A DNA stretch of 64,000 bases from Humulus lupulus. Taxonomy: Eukaryota > Streptophyta > Magnoliopsida > Rosales > Cannabaceae. Under the pieces are notes generated by a model that saw only the letters and a list, made by a program, of their open reading frames with translations, did not search any database and was not told the origin of the DNA. The translations under genes and the position numbers were made by a program. The stretch lies in contig NC_084796.1 of NCBI RefSeq assembly GCF_963169125.1, positions 212,601,948-212,665,947 of the forward strand, in the 5' to 3' direction. Positions 21,376-34,317 of this stretch are shown here, piece after piece (position 1 is the stretch's first letter; each line of letters starts with the position of its first letter).

Positions 21376-24300
21376 TGCACCAAATTTTTTTTTTTTTAGA
21401 TTATTAAAATTTTTGTGAATTATTTGATTTAAATGTTAAGTGTGATGAATTGATTTATTTAAGTGTTGTTATTTTATTTGGTTGATTATTTGTTTTATTT
21501 GATTGTTTACTATTTTATTTAATTGTTAGAATTGTTTGGTTAATTAATTTAATAAGTGAATAATTGTGTAACATGTTATTTTACTATTAGTGTTACAGTT
21601 TAATTAAGTGTGAAAAATGAGGTAATTATGTGAGCTATGATGGAATGCACTAAGGTGCATGGTAGATAGTAATGCACCCTAGTGATTTAGTGTGTGCTAG
21701 AGCATGGTAGCATGGTGCACATGTGTAGATTTTTCTACACATTTTATACTTCCTTATTTTAGATTTTAATTGGGTTAATTTATTTAGAAAAAAAAAAAAA
21801 AGGGAAGAAGAGTGTTGGGCGTGTGACCTAGTGGGAAAGGAAGGATTTCCTTAAAAAATGATAAAAATAAAAAATTGAAGACCATAATTATTTTGGGGAT
21901 AGGCATGATCATTTTTGTTCCTTTATATCTTTTTAAAATAAAGAGGAATTAAGAGAAAATGAATGGGAAATGGAAACTTACCTTATTGTGTTAGGGGAGA
22001 CTTTATGGGAGGATTTTTTATAAAAGGGTTATGAAAGGAGAGAAGAGCCATTGCTCTTGTGTGTGGCTGCCGTGACCTAGAGAGAGAGAGAGAGAGACAG
22101 AGTGGCGTGTAGAGAGAGAGAGAGGGAGAGAGGAAGAAAGAAAGAAAGGAAGAAGGAAGGAGAAGGTGAGGAGGAACCCCTCCTAGAGTATGTCTTCTTG
22201 TTTTCTCTTTTGCATAATCTCTTTATTTGATAATATGATATTGATTTGTGTTTTTTTTTTTTGTGTGTGTTTGGGTTCTTCCTTCTCCTCATGGTGGTTT
22301 TCCAATAAAAACCCTAGGCTTGAACAAGGGTGTGGAGTTTGGGTATTGATCTTTTGTGTTCTTGATTTTACAATCAAGAGAGGTAATGGTCTTTTCTTAG
22401 CCCTTATATTTGTTTTTGGTGGGTTGTCTATGAGGTTTTGTTAATAATGCTAATGGTTAATTTTGGTAGGATTGATGTATAGGTTTTGGATATTGTGAGA
22501 GTATGATTTGTGTTAAAGGGTTGTGATGTTGGTTTTGCTATGCATAAAAAATTTGTGATAATCTATGAGTGCATGTTTGGTGATTTCGGCCTAGGTACAC
22601 CCAAGGGTGTTCATGATATGTTGTGTGATTTACAATATATTAAATCCATGTTTTAGGACCTATGTTAAATGGGTAAGAGAATAAGTGGCAATCTTGATAT
22701 TTTGATCATGAAATTTTGTTAGATGCATGTTATATTTTGAATATGATTAAATTATAAGATGCATAAAAATAATGATAGAAACATGTTAGGTTAATATAAG
22801 GCATATGTGAATATGGTGCTTATAAATTACTATATGTTATTTTATTGATAGTGTTTTGTTGGTTTTCATGGAATTGCAACAAATGGTTTTTAAAAGGATT
22901 CATGTGAATATGTTAGTGATATTAGAATCATGCATATTATAAGAGTATAATGAGATTTTAAGCATGTATGATTTTATGTAATTTTTGAGACAAAAGTTGA
23001 GTTTTATAAAGAATTAAGCTTGCTGTTTTTTTGTAAATAATTGGGTAAAAGTTGATAAAAAGATGAGTTGCATGCATAAATAATGTTCTTGATGAATATG
23101 TTAATTTTTATGAAATTAAAAGAGGATTTTAAGTCTTATGTTATGATATTTTATTCAATTAATTTCCTACAGAAATTTTATTGAATTTTGGGAAAATATG
23201 GGTTTATAAACTTGAATATGGTGATTTTTAATGATAATAATAGTAGCTGGAATTTTGTAATAAAATATTAAGTAAGTTTCACTAAAAATGAATTTGATTA
23301 ATTTTTGGAATAAATTATTTTTCCTAAGTTATGGTAATATTAAAAAATGATATTTTAAAGGTATAAATGCATATTTTGATAAATAATGATTTTCATTTTT
23401 TATGATTGAGAAAAATATTTAGACTCTACTTATTTGTGATTTTTGAATAAAATAATTGGTGGCTGAAAGTTGTTTTAAAAAGGTTAACAATTGTTATTAA
23501 ATTGTCACATATGGATTTTTGCTACATAAAAACTAAGTCTTAAGTAATTTAAATCAAAATGTATTATTCCACACTTAAAATATATTTTTCATATTATTTT
23601 TGTAACAGAATGATAAAATATATTTTTCTAAAGAAACATATTAAAATAGGTATTTTAATTAAATCCAAGCTTGTTGGGTAATTCTTGGTAAATTAATATT
23701 TATTTAATGAAAATGTCACATATTTTATTTTGAGCTAAAATAAAATAAATTTATAAAATAAAATAAAGTTTTTGAGAAATTTAATCAACTTAGAAGTTTT
23801 AAGAAAATAAAGTGTGTAATATGTCTATTGATTTTAAAATAATAAAATAAATGTAGAATTATCGTTTTTGAAAACGTCTTTATTACGCAATGTTCCCACG
23901 TATGCATGTTACATGCAAATCAACTTTTACGTCCAAAATCATGATTATTATTAAACTATGTGATTTTTATAAAACAATCATGTTAGTAAAATGGGTAGAA
24001 CGAGCATTATTCTTTTTGGCGATAATGGCATGTTTAGTGTAACTGTTATCATGAGTGCATGGCCCATGCACACATGAGTTGTATGAAAGGGCAAAATAGT
24101 AATTTTATGAACCTAAGAAACGTTATTTTGATTATGATATAGGCTCATTGAAAGATTGTGAAATTCTTAGCTTGGACCTGAGGTAAGGAAGTTAGATAGA
24201 TTTTATGATTTTATGCTATGAATGGTAAGGCTGTTATATGAATGAACTGTTATGAAATTATGAATGCCTTAATGTGGTGATCTGTTGAATGTGATATGTG

Positions 24301-25129
24301 TATGGATGTTAGATACATCAAACAGAATACGATGTTAGATACATCAAACAGATTACGATGTCAGATACATCGAACGAGTTACTAAGGACATTGAGACGTA
24401 ACTCCTAGGGCGGACGCGCCGAGGTTATTCAAGGACCAATGATCTCCTATTTACCTCATAGGGTGACATGGACAACTAGCGTTCCATGCTCATCATGTAT
24501 GCTGTATGTTTGTGATATGATGATATGTCACATTTATGTTATGATATGATGAAATGTTACATTTATGTTATGATATGATGAAATGTTACATTTATGTTAT
24601 GATATGATGATATGTCATATTTATGTTATGATATGATGAAATGTTACGATTATGTTATGATATACCATGATGTTTTAGATGAACGTTAGTGTTTGGTTGT
24701 TTGTTGTTTTTCTTACTTGCTTATTTGCTTGTACTTCCTTACTGGGCTTTTAGCTCACCCCCCTTACTTTCCTTCCAGGTAGCAAATAGGTTTTCTCTAT
24801 GGCACGCGTGGTGACGTGAGGAGTTCTTTCATCATGGGGTGTATGGCGTGGGGCAATCCTATGGACGATAAAACGATCAACGTAGAACGCCATTTAAATT
24901 ATGTTTTGTTTTTAAGAGACTTTCCTAAAATTATCAGTGGGACTCTGTATTTAAATTATTTGGTTTTTCTTTGAACTTTGCATAAAAACCTATGTTTTAT
25001 TTTAAACTTATGGCGCCAACTTGCATGATTTTAAATAAGTCCCCCTGAGACTTTAATAAATGATGGTATTCTTTTATAAATCATGTTATGCGAATGTTTT
25101 GTAAGTATTAGTTTAGGGCGTTCTTTACA
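21371..25129 (+). repeat. 3' LTR of B
   Basis: Partner of 11984-15707. Differences seen by eye: an extra segment of about 54 bp after GTGCACATG at about 21722 (or its loss in the 5' copy), three instead of five units of the 26-bp repeat (about 24305-24375), five instead of four units of the 29-bp repeat (about 24510-24660), and scattered point changes. The acceptor-like block is at 24733-24780. It ends TTCTTTACA, followed by TGATC. Confidence 0.92.
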
Positions 25130-25552
25130 TGATCAAAATTACTGTTTTACACTTCTAATTACCTCTTGATCCTTAAGTACCATTAATTCACTAGCGAATA
25201 ATTAATCTATAATCTAATTATAGATTTGAGCTCAATAAATATTCAGTTCTAGAATTAACCCTTAAGGGAACCAATATTCCATTATTGTAATTCATATTCC
25301 CAGCCATTCATGATATTGAATCTCCAAAATAAAAGTCATTAGCCTCATTATTCTAAGGGACCTTAACAAGTGAATCAAAAGATTCGATAAACACAAACAA
25401 AAGTTCATGAATACTAAGAATTTAGACTGATCTACAAAAGAGCATCTATTATGATAAGAATTAAATCTTTATGTCAAACGACAAGTTTATAAAGATAATT
25501 AATTCTCATCGGTCATGTCATATATAATCTCTATTATATGAAACACCTTTAC
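25130..25552 (-). repeat. H solo LTR, middle piece
   Basis: AT-rich noncoding sequence between B and C. It opens with the duplicated TGATC and closes with TTTAC (25548-25552), the target site of C. Its start aligns with element G sequence near 63840-63900, which supports continuity with 10413-11983. Confidence 0.6.
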
Positions 25553-27337
25553 TGTAGAGTCCAAGAACTTTACTTAGCTAGTTAGATAGAAGTAGTTATA
25601 ATATGTTTATTACTGTGGATTTTGGTTCAAGCCGGGACTTAGTTGAAAACTCCTAGCAATAGTTAGGGATTTTATAAGTTTAACCTATAGTTTAAGAATA
25701 TTAATTATAACATAAGGTTTGATTAATATTACTGGTTATTAATATGATAATTATTATAACCTAAGGTTTAGATGGAGACAATAGGATTATGACACTTGTC
25801 ATATGCATGATTATTAAAGAATTATTATTTCAATGATAAAATAAGGGAAATATAAGACTTAGTCTTCACCAGAATATGTTAGGAGCATGACATTTGTCAT
25901 AGTTTTATTTATTTGTGGATTAGGTTAGATAATTAAATAGATTTTTCGTAACTTTAGGGTACTGTAACTTCTGACCTATTTTTGACCTAGTTATGTTATG
26001 AATTTCGAAAAATAGTATTTCCATAAAGTTGTAGATAATTGAATTAGATTTCTAACGGTATAAAGAGAGTCTAAATCGGAGTCCTACAACTCTAGATATG
26101 TGGATTTTACTGCATGTGAGTTTAGAGTTATGAGATTTATGGAGTTAGAAGTTTGGATTCTATTTGTGTTTTATTATTTTGTTTTGTAAATCAAGCTTTA
26201 ACTCCTTAAACCTCTCTCTGAAAAATTTGACCAAGTCCAAAGCCTTTGGCTGAAGAATATTCAAATATTTTCAATTAAATTCATTATTTTTATTCAAAGC
26301 CAAAAAGAAGATTTTTATTCCTAGAACTTTATAAATAGGACCTAGCACCAAGCCTTTTCATTCATTCTTCAAGAACTGATCAGAGCCTTCCAAGTGCTAG
26401 TGAGACTATAGAGTGATAAACACTTGGATTAGGGTTATAAGCTTAATAAACACTTGGGAAGTAAGGATATAGTGTATTTCGGTTTCGAGGTATAGTTCGG
26501 TCATAGAAGCATTCAAGGTATTCCTATTCTTAGTTCCTTTCAGTATTGTTTCATTAGTTTTATAGTCCTAACTCAGTCTTCTCTATTCTCTGTTAGGCAT
26601 CTAAGTTCTTCGAACTTGAGGTTTCTTGTCAGTAAGAATATTCTCAGTGGTTTTTAGTTCATTCATCTCTTTCTTTTAGAATACTCACCTCTATATTATG
26701 GATTTTAGGAGTGTTCCAAAATCCCGAATTTTTTCTCATCACCCCGGTATATTAGTAAGGAAAATAGGATAGGATATTATGTGTTGTGCCATATGTTATC
26801 TTATGATTTATGTGTTATGTTAACTTATGATTTGTGTGATATGTATGTTTGTAGACTTGAGCATATGGCCTGTACAACTAACAAGCCCCAATAAATTTAT
26901 GGGCATATGACTTGCTTAGCCAGCAAGCCCCACAAATCTAATGGGCATATGACTTGTTTAGTTTATGGGACCCCAAGTAATAATGGCCATTATAGTATAT
27001 GTGACATATGTTATGATATATTTTAGTATATGTGACATATGTTATGATATGTTTTAGTATATGTTGATATGAATTTTATGTATATGATATGATTTAAGTC
27101 TTTTAGTTATGATTTCTATGTATTATTTTTTTTCCGCACTTAATTTTGTAACCAATTTATTTAAGTTATATTTTGTTTTCAAAACAATGGGATCCCATAT
27201 CCTAAATGAATGTTTATGTATTTAACCTTTAATTTACAGTTTTTAAATAAATTTATGGTTATTTCATATGTTCGTTTTCTTAAGATTAGTATTGTAGTCA
27301 TTAATGGTACAAATTCTAGAATAGTTGGGTCGTTACA
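25553..27337 (+). repeat. 5' LTR of C
   Basis: 1785 bp. A TATAAATA box is at 26330-26337 and a donor-like CAAG|GTATTC at 26518. Three copies of a segment starting GGGCATATGA and containing AAGCCCCA lie near 26862-26990. Relative to the 3' LTR it lacks about 160 bp after about 27080, including the conserved acceptor-like block. Confidence 0.9.
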
Positions 27338-27339
27338 GT

Positions 27340-27350
27340 TGGTATCAGAG
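27340..27350 (+). other. Primer-binding site of C (initiator tRNA-Met)
   Basis: TGGTATCAGAG starts three bases after the LTR end. A donor CCAAT|GTAAGTG follows at 27417 and an acceptor-like ATCAATAG at 27941, giving a possible 525-nt leader intron. The leader 27351-28032 has no convincing ORF. Confidence 0.85.
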
Positions 27351-28032
27351 AAACGGTTCATTCGCATAAAGTTCTCCTCGATACACACACTCAAAGCTCC
27401 GAATCTAACCGCCAATGTAAGTGTTTATGTTTTAGTTGTTTTGATTATGTGTTTAGTTAATGTTTTAGCCCTTATGTTTTCAATTAAGAATATTTGTAAA
27501 TTAGTTTATTTTTTGTTATTTATTTATTATCTTTGCATTTATGATTGTACATAGTGAAAAAAAAAATTTCCAAATAAATACCAGTGATATTTTTGAATGA
27601 CATGTATGAGTTTGATTTTTTTTCTACAATCATAATAAATAATAAATTTAATAAATAATGACCAAGTTCAGTGAGGGTGGATACAAATCAATGGACCGGG
27701 TTCTATATTGAGAGTTTAGGGGGCCATAGTAGTGCGAACGATTTTACTGATCCCAGCCCTCCCTCAATATGGTTAACTTTGGAACAACGACGAGTTTCAA
27801 GCCTGAGAATTAAGTCATATAGAATGATTAGAAACAGACTTAGTAAATTATAAAGATGGCTTCTTTATCTAAGTTTAGAAGTAGACCCTTATCATAAAGA
27901 AGGCTCACAAATTTTTTTTCATAAGAAATCATAATCAATAGGTCCAAGTTATGTTTGCTAAGATTAAGTTTTGCCTTAGAGCCTATTAGGATAAGTTATA
28001 ACATGTTCTCGACTATTAGAACTTTGTTGAAG

Positions 28033-29220
28033 ATGTCGCTCGGAAGATTTTCTCGCACCAACGGAAACGCCTCCAACGCTGTTCCGGTGAACAATGAAGC
28101 CCCTCCAGTTCGCAGAAGGGGAGTGCGTGCTACTGCCAGCCGCAAAGCGCCGCCGCCACTAGTTGACAACACTGCGGAGATCGCCAGACTGCGACAACAA
28201 GTGGAGGAATTACTGCAACAACAGCGACATCAGACTCAGACTCAACCTCCACCTCAGCCGCAACCACTGCCTCAATAAATGGCTCAAGTACCCCATTAAG
28301 TAGGTCCTTATGGGGGATGGCCAATGGCGAACTATGCGCCATACCCAGCTCAGCACATGGAGCTAATCTATGAGCAGTTTCGTAAGGAACGCGCTCCAAA
28401 CTTTGAAGGGAAAACAGACCCCTTTGAAGCAGAAGAATGGCTCAGAAATGTAGAGCCGATCCTAGCGCATATGAATCTCGGCAACGCAGACCGCATATCC
28501 TACGTTTTGTCTATGCTTAAGAAGGATGCTAGAATATGGTGGGACTTAGTTCAACTAACTAACGATGTCACCACCATGATATGGACAAGATTTGTGGATC
28601 TGTTCCACAAGAAGTATTACAACTCGGCAGTCATCGCTACAAGGGTCGAGGAGTTTGCTAGTTTGAAGCAGGGCAACTTAACGGTAGTAGAATATGCTCA
28701 TCATTTCAACAGATTAGCCAAGTTTGCACCAGAGTTGGTTCCAACTGACTTTATGAGGGTGACCAAGTTCGTTAGAGGACTTAGACCAAAGATTGAATTA
28801 GGGGTTAAGCTAGCAAACCCGGGAAATACTACCTATGCCGATGTTCTAGAAACGGCAATAGAAGTAGAAAGGCTTCAGGCGAACGTTAGTAAGGAAAAGG
28901 CTAGTAGGCCTGATCCTAAACAGCAGGGTCAACCTCAAAATGGTCAGAAAAACCACAACAACAGCTATCAGCATAGCAATAGTAATAGTCATGGTCAGGA
29001 GAGAAGGCATCCTAATGATAAGCAGGCCAATGGCGATAAAAGAGCACGGACAAACAATGGAGGCAATAAGTCGGGTTATGTAGAATACCCGCAATGCTCT
29101 AAGGGCCAAAAGAAACATCTTGGGGAATGTCATGCAAACATCAAGGGATGCTTCAACTGTTGTTAGGAAGGTCATCGAAAGAAGGAATGTCCATAGCTCA
29201 AGCAGAAGGAGAAAAGGGAT
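28033..29220 (+). pseudogene. gag: gag of C, with stops
   Basis: The ATG at 28033 (MSLGRFSRTNG) is preferred over an upstream in-frame ATG at 27955 because the basic N terminus matches relatives. A proline- and glutamine-rich stretch is cut by TAA at 28276 and a second stop near 28297. The capsid-like part then reads openly from 28324 ([26 protein letters not shown] region) to a TAG at 29164-29166 inside the zinc knuckle, where the residue pattern is C-x2-C-C-stop-E-G-H-x4-C: glycine is replaced by cysteine and glutamine by a stop. Related to gag of B at moderate similarity. Confidence 0.85.
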
Positions 29221-32200
29221 TAAATGATGGTTCCAGACCAAAGTCTTTGCCTTGACCCAGGGAGGATCCCATGCTAGTAACAAGTAGTTACAGGTTAGAT
29301 TCCTATCCTCGATAGTATATGTTCTAATATCGCTTGATTTGGGAGCAACATACTCGTATATCTCGTTAGGAATGATAGAGAAATTAGACAAACCTTGTAG
29401 AACTAGGTCTGTGACATAGTTTCCTTCAGGGAAGTAGTCCTATCATCACGGATAGTACGAAGCGTACCGATCAAAATTGAGGACGTAGAACTAGAAGGAG
29501 ACTTGATAGAACTGGAGATTAAATATTTTGACATGATATTAGGAATGGACTGGCTAGCAAGGCATGGCGTAACCATCGATAGCAGACGTAAGCAAATAAT
29601 GTTCGAGACTCCTGACGGTCAGAAATGATGTTATATGGGAAAAGTTTTAGGACTACGTACATCGCTAATATCATCTCTCAAAGCCCAAAGAATGATAGAA
29701 AAAGGGTGTTAAGCATTCTTAGCTAGCGTTACAGATGTGGTAAAGGAAACACCACTAAAAGTTGGAGACTTCCTCAATGTAAAGGAATTCCTAGAGGTAT
29801 TTCCTGGCAACTAGCACGATTGCCGCCGCCATAGGAGATAGACTTCACAATCCAACTAGTACCGGGCACCGAGCCATTCGCTATGGGGAGCACCGGTTCT
29901 ATTTGTGAAGAAGAAGGACGGAAGTATGCATATGTGTATAGATTATCACGAGTTGAATAAGGTGACAATTAACAATAAGTACCTGCTACCCCGACTTGAC
30001 GACTTGTTTGATCAACTCCGAGGGGCAACTGTGTTTTCAAAGATTGATCTACGGACCGGGTATCACAGCTCAAAGTACGGGAAGAGGATAATCCCAAGAT
30101 GACTTTTAGAACTAGTTATGGACATTACGAGTTTCTAGTTATGTCTTTTGGTCTTACCAACGCTCTAGCCACGTTTATGGACTTGATGAATAGGGTCTTC
30201 AAGGATTACTTAGATAAATTTGTCATAGTGTTCATCGACGACATCTTAGTATACTCTAAGGATGAACATTTGAGGTTGAATTTATCACGACTGAAGGAGC
30301 ATCAACTCTACGCCAAGTTCAAGAAATGCGAATTTTGGCTTTCGCAAGTGGCGTTCCTTGAGCACATTATATCAAAAGATGGAGTTGCAGTAGACCCATC
30401 AAAGGTAGAGGCCGTGAAGGATTGGCCAAGACCAAAGAACACATCTAAAGTAAGAAGCTTTCTAGGGTTAGCAGGTTATTATAGGAGGTTCGTAGAGGGC
30501 TTTTCTAAGATAGCCACTCCGCTCACCAACCTGACCCGGAAACAACAAAGATTCAATTGGAATGATAGATGTGAAGAAAGCTTCCAGTTGCTTAAGGATA
30601 AGCTTTTTTCAGCACTAGTACTCTGTGTACCGACACCCAATGATAAGTTCATAGTCTACTACGATGCATCGAAGCAAGGGTTGGGTTGTGTGTTGATGTA
30701 AAATGATAAGGTGATAGCCTACGCCTCACGACAGTTGAAGGAGTACGAGCAGCGCTATCCAACTCACGATATGGAGTTGGACCCGGTGGTCTTTGCGATA
30801 AAAATCTGGCACCATTATCTTTACAGAGAACGGTACGAGATTTATACGAACCACAAAAGTTTAAAGTACTTCTTCACACAGAAGGAGGTCAACATGAGGC
30901 AGCGCAGGTGGTTAGAGCTAGTGAAGGATTACGACTGCGAAATCATATACCACCCGGGAAAGGCAAACGTAGTTGCTGATGCGCTAAGTAGGAAGAGTTA
31001 TGGAAGTTTAGCAGCGCTAGCAGGAATAGAAAAGTTGCAACAGCATGAGCTGATCAGTGCCGGAATAGAAATAGTTGTCGGTAAGCTGGCTAATTTGTCT
31101 GTCCCATCAAATCTACTAGAAGATATACAGATTGGGCAAGGGCATGACGACACACTAGCGACACATATGGTCGGGTATGCGTGCCAAATGATCAAAGGAT
31201 TGAGAGGACGATTCTAGAAGAAGCGCACAGTACCCCGTACTCAGTTCACCCAGGGTCGACCAAGATGACACATGACGTCAAGGAAATCTATTGGTGGCCA
31301 AGGATGAAGAAGGACATAGCAGAGTTTGTGTCTAAGTGTCTAGTATGCCAGCAAGTGAAAGCAGAGCATCAGCGGCCTGCATGTTTATTGCAACCACTTA
31401 GCATTCCAAAATGGAAATGGGATGATATAGCCATAGATTTCGTGACGGGTTTGCCACGAACAAGTAAGTAGCATGATTCGGCTTGGATAGTAATTGATAG
31501 ATTAACCAAGTCAGTTCATTCCCTATCTGGTAAGACTTCGTACACAGCAGATCAATACAGAGACATTTAAATCCAAGAAATAGTACGACTACATAGAATC
31601 TATAAGACAATAGTATTCGATAGAGGATCGGTGTTTACATCGAGATCTTGGAGTGAGTATGTGCCGCTGATAGAATTCTCCTACAACAATAGCTACCAGT
31701 CAACGATCGGGATGACACCTTATGAGTTGCTTTATGGGAAAAGGTGTCGATCGTCCTTGCATTATGACGAGGTAGGAGAAAGGCAACGACTTGGAACTGA
31801 AGCTGTTAGAGGAGCTCGGGATATAGTAGCCCTGATTAGAAAGTGTATGCTCGCTGCTCAAAGTCATTAGAAAAGTTATGCGGATGCCAAGCGACATGCT
31901 GTGGAATTCAAAGTCAGAGATAAAGTTTTAATAAGAATATCTCCTATGAAAGGTGTGAAGCGGTTTGGGAAGAAAGGCAAACTTAGTCCCTGATTTATAG
32001 GTCCTTTTGAGATATTGGACAAAGTGGGAGCAGGTGCATATAGACTAGCCCTACCGCCAGCCCTAGCAGATAGTCACAACGTGTTCCACGTCTCAATGCT
32101 ACGCAAGTATGTGTCAGACCCATCTCACGTCCTCAAGTATGATACGATAGCACTCCAGAAAGACATGAGTTACAAGGAACAACCGGTTAGCATCCTAGAT

Positions 32201-32336
32201 AGAGGGATGAAAGAATTACGGTGTAAGAGTTTTCCGATAGTTAAAGTCCTATGGAGAAATAGTTCTGAATAAGAGGCAACGTGAGAGTTGGAGGAAGACA
32301 TGTTAGATCGGTATCCGAAATTGTTTGATAAGTAAA
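29221..32336 (+). pseudogene. pol: pol of C, with stops, frame changes and integrase deletion
   Basis: Protease active site near 29335 reads DLGAT instead of DSGAT. RT starts near 29880 and carries FIDD near 30231; a few residues after YSK are missing relative to B. RNase H runs to about 31000 ([19 protein letters not shown] where relatives have [14 protein letters not shown] where relatives have [14 protein letters not shown]), so one catalytic Asp is Asn. A frame change near 31190 precedes the zinc region. In the integrase core, FTSR at about 31642 jumps to WSEYVPLIEF, removing about 48 residues including the catalytic Glu. The tail ([23 protein letters not shown]) contains further stops. 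Confidence 0.85.
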
Positions 32337-32360
32337 TTTCGAGGACGAAATTCTTTTTAG

Positions 32361-32371
32361 TAGGGGAGAAT
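32361..32371 (+). other. Polypurine tract of C
   Basis: TAGGGGAGAAT directly precedes the 3' LTR start at 32372. Confidence 0.8.
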
Positions 32372-34317
32372 TGTAGAGTCCAAGAACTTTACTTAGCTAG
32401 TTAGATAGTAGTAGTAATAGTAATAGCTAGTAGTAGTTATAGTATGTTTATTACTGTGGATTTTGGTTCAAGCCGGGACTTAGTTGGAAACTCCTAGCAA
32501 TAGTTAGGGATTTTGTAAGTTTAACCTATAATTTAAGAATATTAATTATAACATAAGGTTTGATTAATATTACTGGTTATTAATATGATAATAATTATAG
32601 CCTAAGGTTTAGATGGAGCCAATAGGATTATGACACTTGTCATATGCATGATTATTAAAGAATTATTATTTCAATGATAAAATAAGGGAAATATAAGACT
32701 TAGTCATCACCAGAATATGCTAGGAGCATGACATTTGTCATAGTTTTATTTATTTGTGGATTAGGTTAGATAATTAAATAGATTTTTCGTAACTTTAGGG
32801 TACTGTAACTTCTGACCTATTTTTGACCTAATTATGTTATGAATTTAGAAAAATAGTATTTCTATAAAGTTGTAGATAATTGAATTATCTTTCTAACAGT
32901 ATAAAGAGATTCTAAATCGGAGTCCTACAGATCTATATATGTTGATTTTACTGCATGTGAATTTAGAGTTACGAGATTGAGGGAGTTAGAAGTTAGGATT
33001 CTATTTGTTTTTATTATTTTGTTTTATAAATCAAGCTTTAACTCATTAAACCTCTCTCTGAACAATTTGACCAAGTCCTAAGCCTTTGGCTGAAGAATAT
33101 TCAAATATTTTCAATTAAATTCATTATTTTTATTCAAAGCCAAAAAGAAGATTTTTATTCCTAAAACTCTATAAATAGGACCTAGCAACAAGCCTTTTCA
33201 TTCATTCTTCAAGCATTGATCAGAGCCTTCCAAGTGCTAGTGAGACTATAGAGTGATAAACACTTGGATTGGGGTTATAAGCTTAATCATTATAAGCTTA
33301 ATAAACACTTGGGAAGTAAGGTTATAGTGTATTTCGGTTTCGAGGTATAGTTCGGTCATAGAAGCAATCAAGGTATTCCTATTCTTAGTTCCTTTCAGTA
33401 TTTTTTCATTAGTTTTATAATCCTAACTCAGTCTTCTCTATTCTTGGTTAGGCATCTAAGTTCTTCGAACTTGAGGTTTCTTGTCGGTAAGAATATTCTC
33501 GGTGGTTTTAAGGTTATTCATCTCTTTCTTTTAGAATACTCACCTCTATATTATGGTTTTTAGGAGTGTTCCAAAATCCCGAATTTGTTCTCATCATCCC
33601 GGTATATTGGTAAGGAAAATAGGATAGGATATTATGTGTTGTGCCATATGTTATCTTATGATTTATGTGTTATGTTAACTTATGATTTGTGTGATATGTA
33701 TGTTTGTAGACTTGGGCATATGACCTGTACAACTAACAAGCCCCAATAAATTTATGGGCATATGACTTGCTTAGCCAGCAAGCCCCACAAATCTAATGGG
33801 CATATGACTTGTTTAGTTTATGGGACCCCAAGTAATAATGGCCATTATAGTATATGTGACATATGTTATGATATGTTTTAGTATATGTTGATATGAATTT
33901 TATGTATATGATTTATGTGTTCGATTTTCCTTGCTGGGCATTAGGCTCATTCATTTATGTTTACATGTGCAGGAAAATAGTTATGGTGGCGGAAAGATTC
34001 TTGGCAGCTTGGGGATGTGTATTGAGGCAGGATGGAATCGGTGGATTGCGCGTTCGATTCGAGGATGAAGTTTTTAAGTCTTTTAGTTATGATTTCTATG
34101 TATTATTTTTTTTCCGCACTTAATTTTGTAACCAAATTATTTAAGTTATATTTTATTTTCAAAACAATGGGATCCCATATCCTAAATGAATATTTATGTA
34201 TTTAACCTTTACTTTACAGTTTTTAAATAAAGTTATGGTTATTTCATATGTACGTTTTCTTAAGATTAGTATAGTAGTCATTAATGGTCCAAATTCTAGA
34301 ATAGTTGGGTCGTTACA
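32372..34317 (+). repeat. 3' LTR of C
   Basis: 1946 bp, TG...CA, followed by TTTAC. TATAAATA is at 33170-33177. It retains the acceptor-like block at 33926-33973 (TTCCTTGCTGGGC...GGCTCATTC...GTGCAGG), which the 5' LTR has lost. A small ORF at 33893-34123 covers this block and is not a gene. Confidence 0.9.

Larger units (their letters stand above)
11984..25129 (+). mobile_element. B: near-intact Tekay/Del-type chromovirus
   Basis: A full-length 13.1-kb Ty3/gypsy element. Two LTRs (3.72 and 3.76 kb) both start TGTAGTGCACC and end TTCTTTACA, and TGATC is duplicated at 11979-11983 and 25130-25134. A PBS for initiator tRNA-Met follows the first LTR and a purine tract precedes the second. One gag-pol frame of about 4.7 kb carries gag, zinc knuckle, protease, RT, RNase H, integrase and a chromodomain-like tail. 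Between PBS and gag sits an extra ORF. The LTRs are very similar apart from repeat-number changes and one indel of about 54 bp, so insertion looks recent relative to its neighbours. Confidence 0.92.
25553..34317 (+). mobile_element. C: decayed Tekay-type chromovirus
   Basis: An 8.8-kb element with LTRs that both start TGTAGAGTCC and end GGGTCGTTACA, flanked by TTTAC at 25548-25552 and 34318-34322. PBS TGGTATCAGAG is at 27340. Gag, protease, RT, RNase H, integrase and a chromodomain-like tail are all present, but with many stops, frame changes and a deletion through the integrase core. The 5' LTR also lost about 160 bp relative to the 3' LTR. A solo LTR (F) and a reversed LTR (N) of the same family occur downstream. 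Confidence 0.9.

Noticed and set aside
27210..27554. A 114-codon ORF spanning the 5' LTR/leader junction of C
   Set aside because: It runs across the LTR end and PBS, is AT-rich and hydrophobic by composition, and has no counterpart in B or E.
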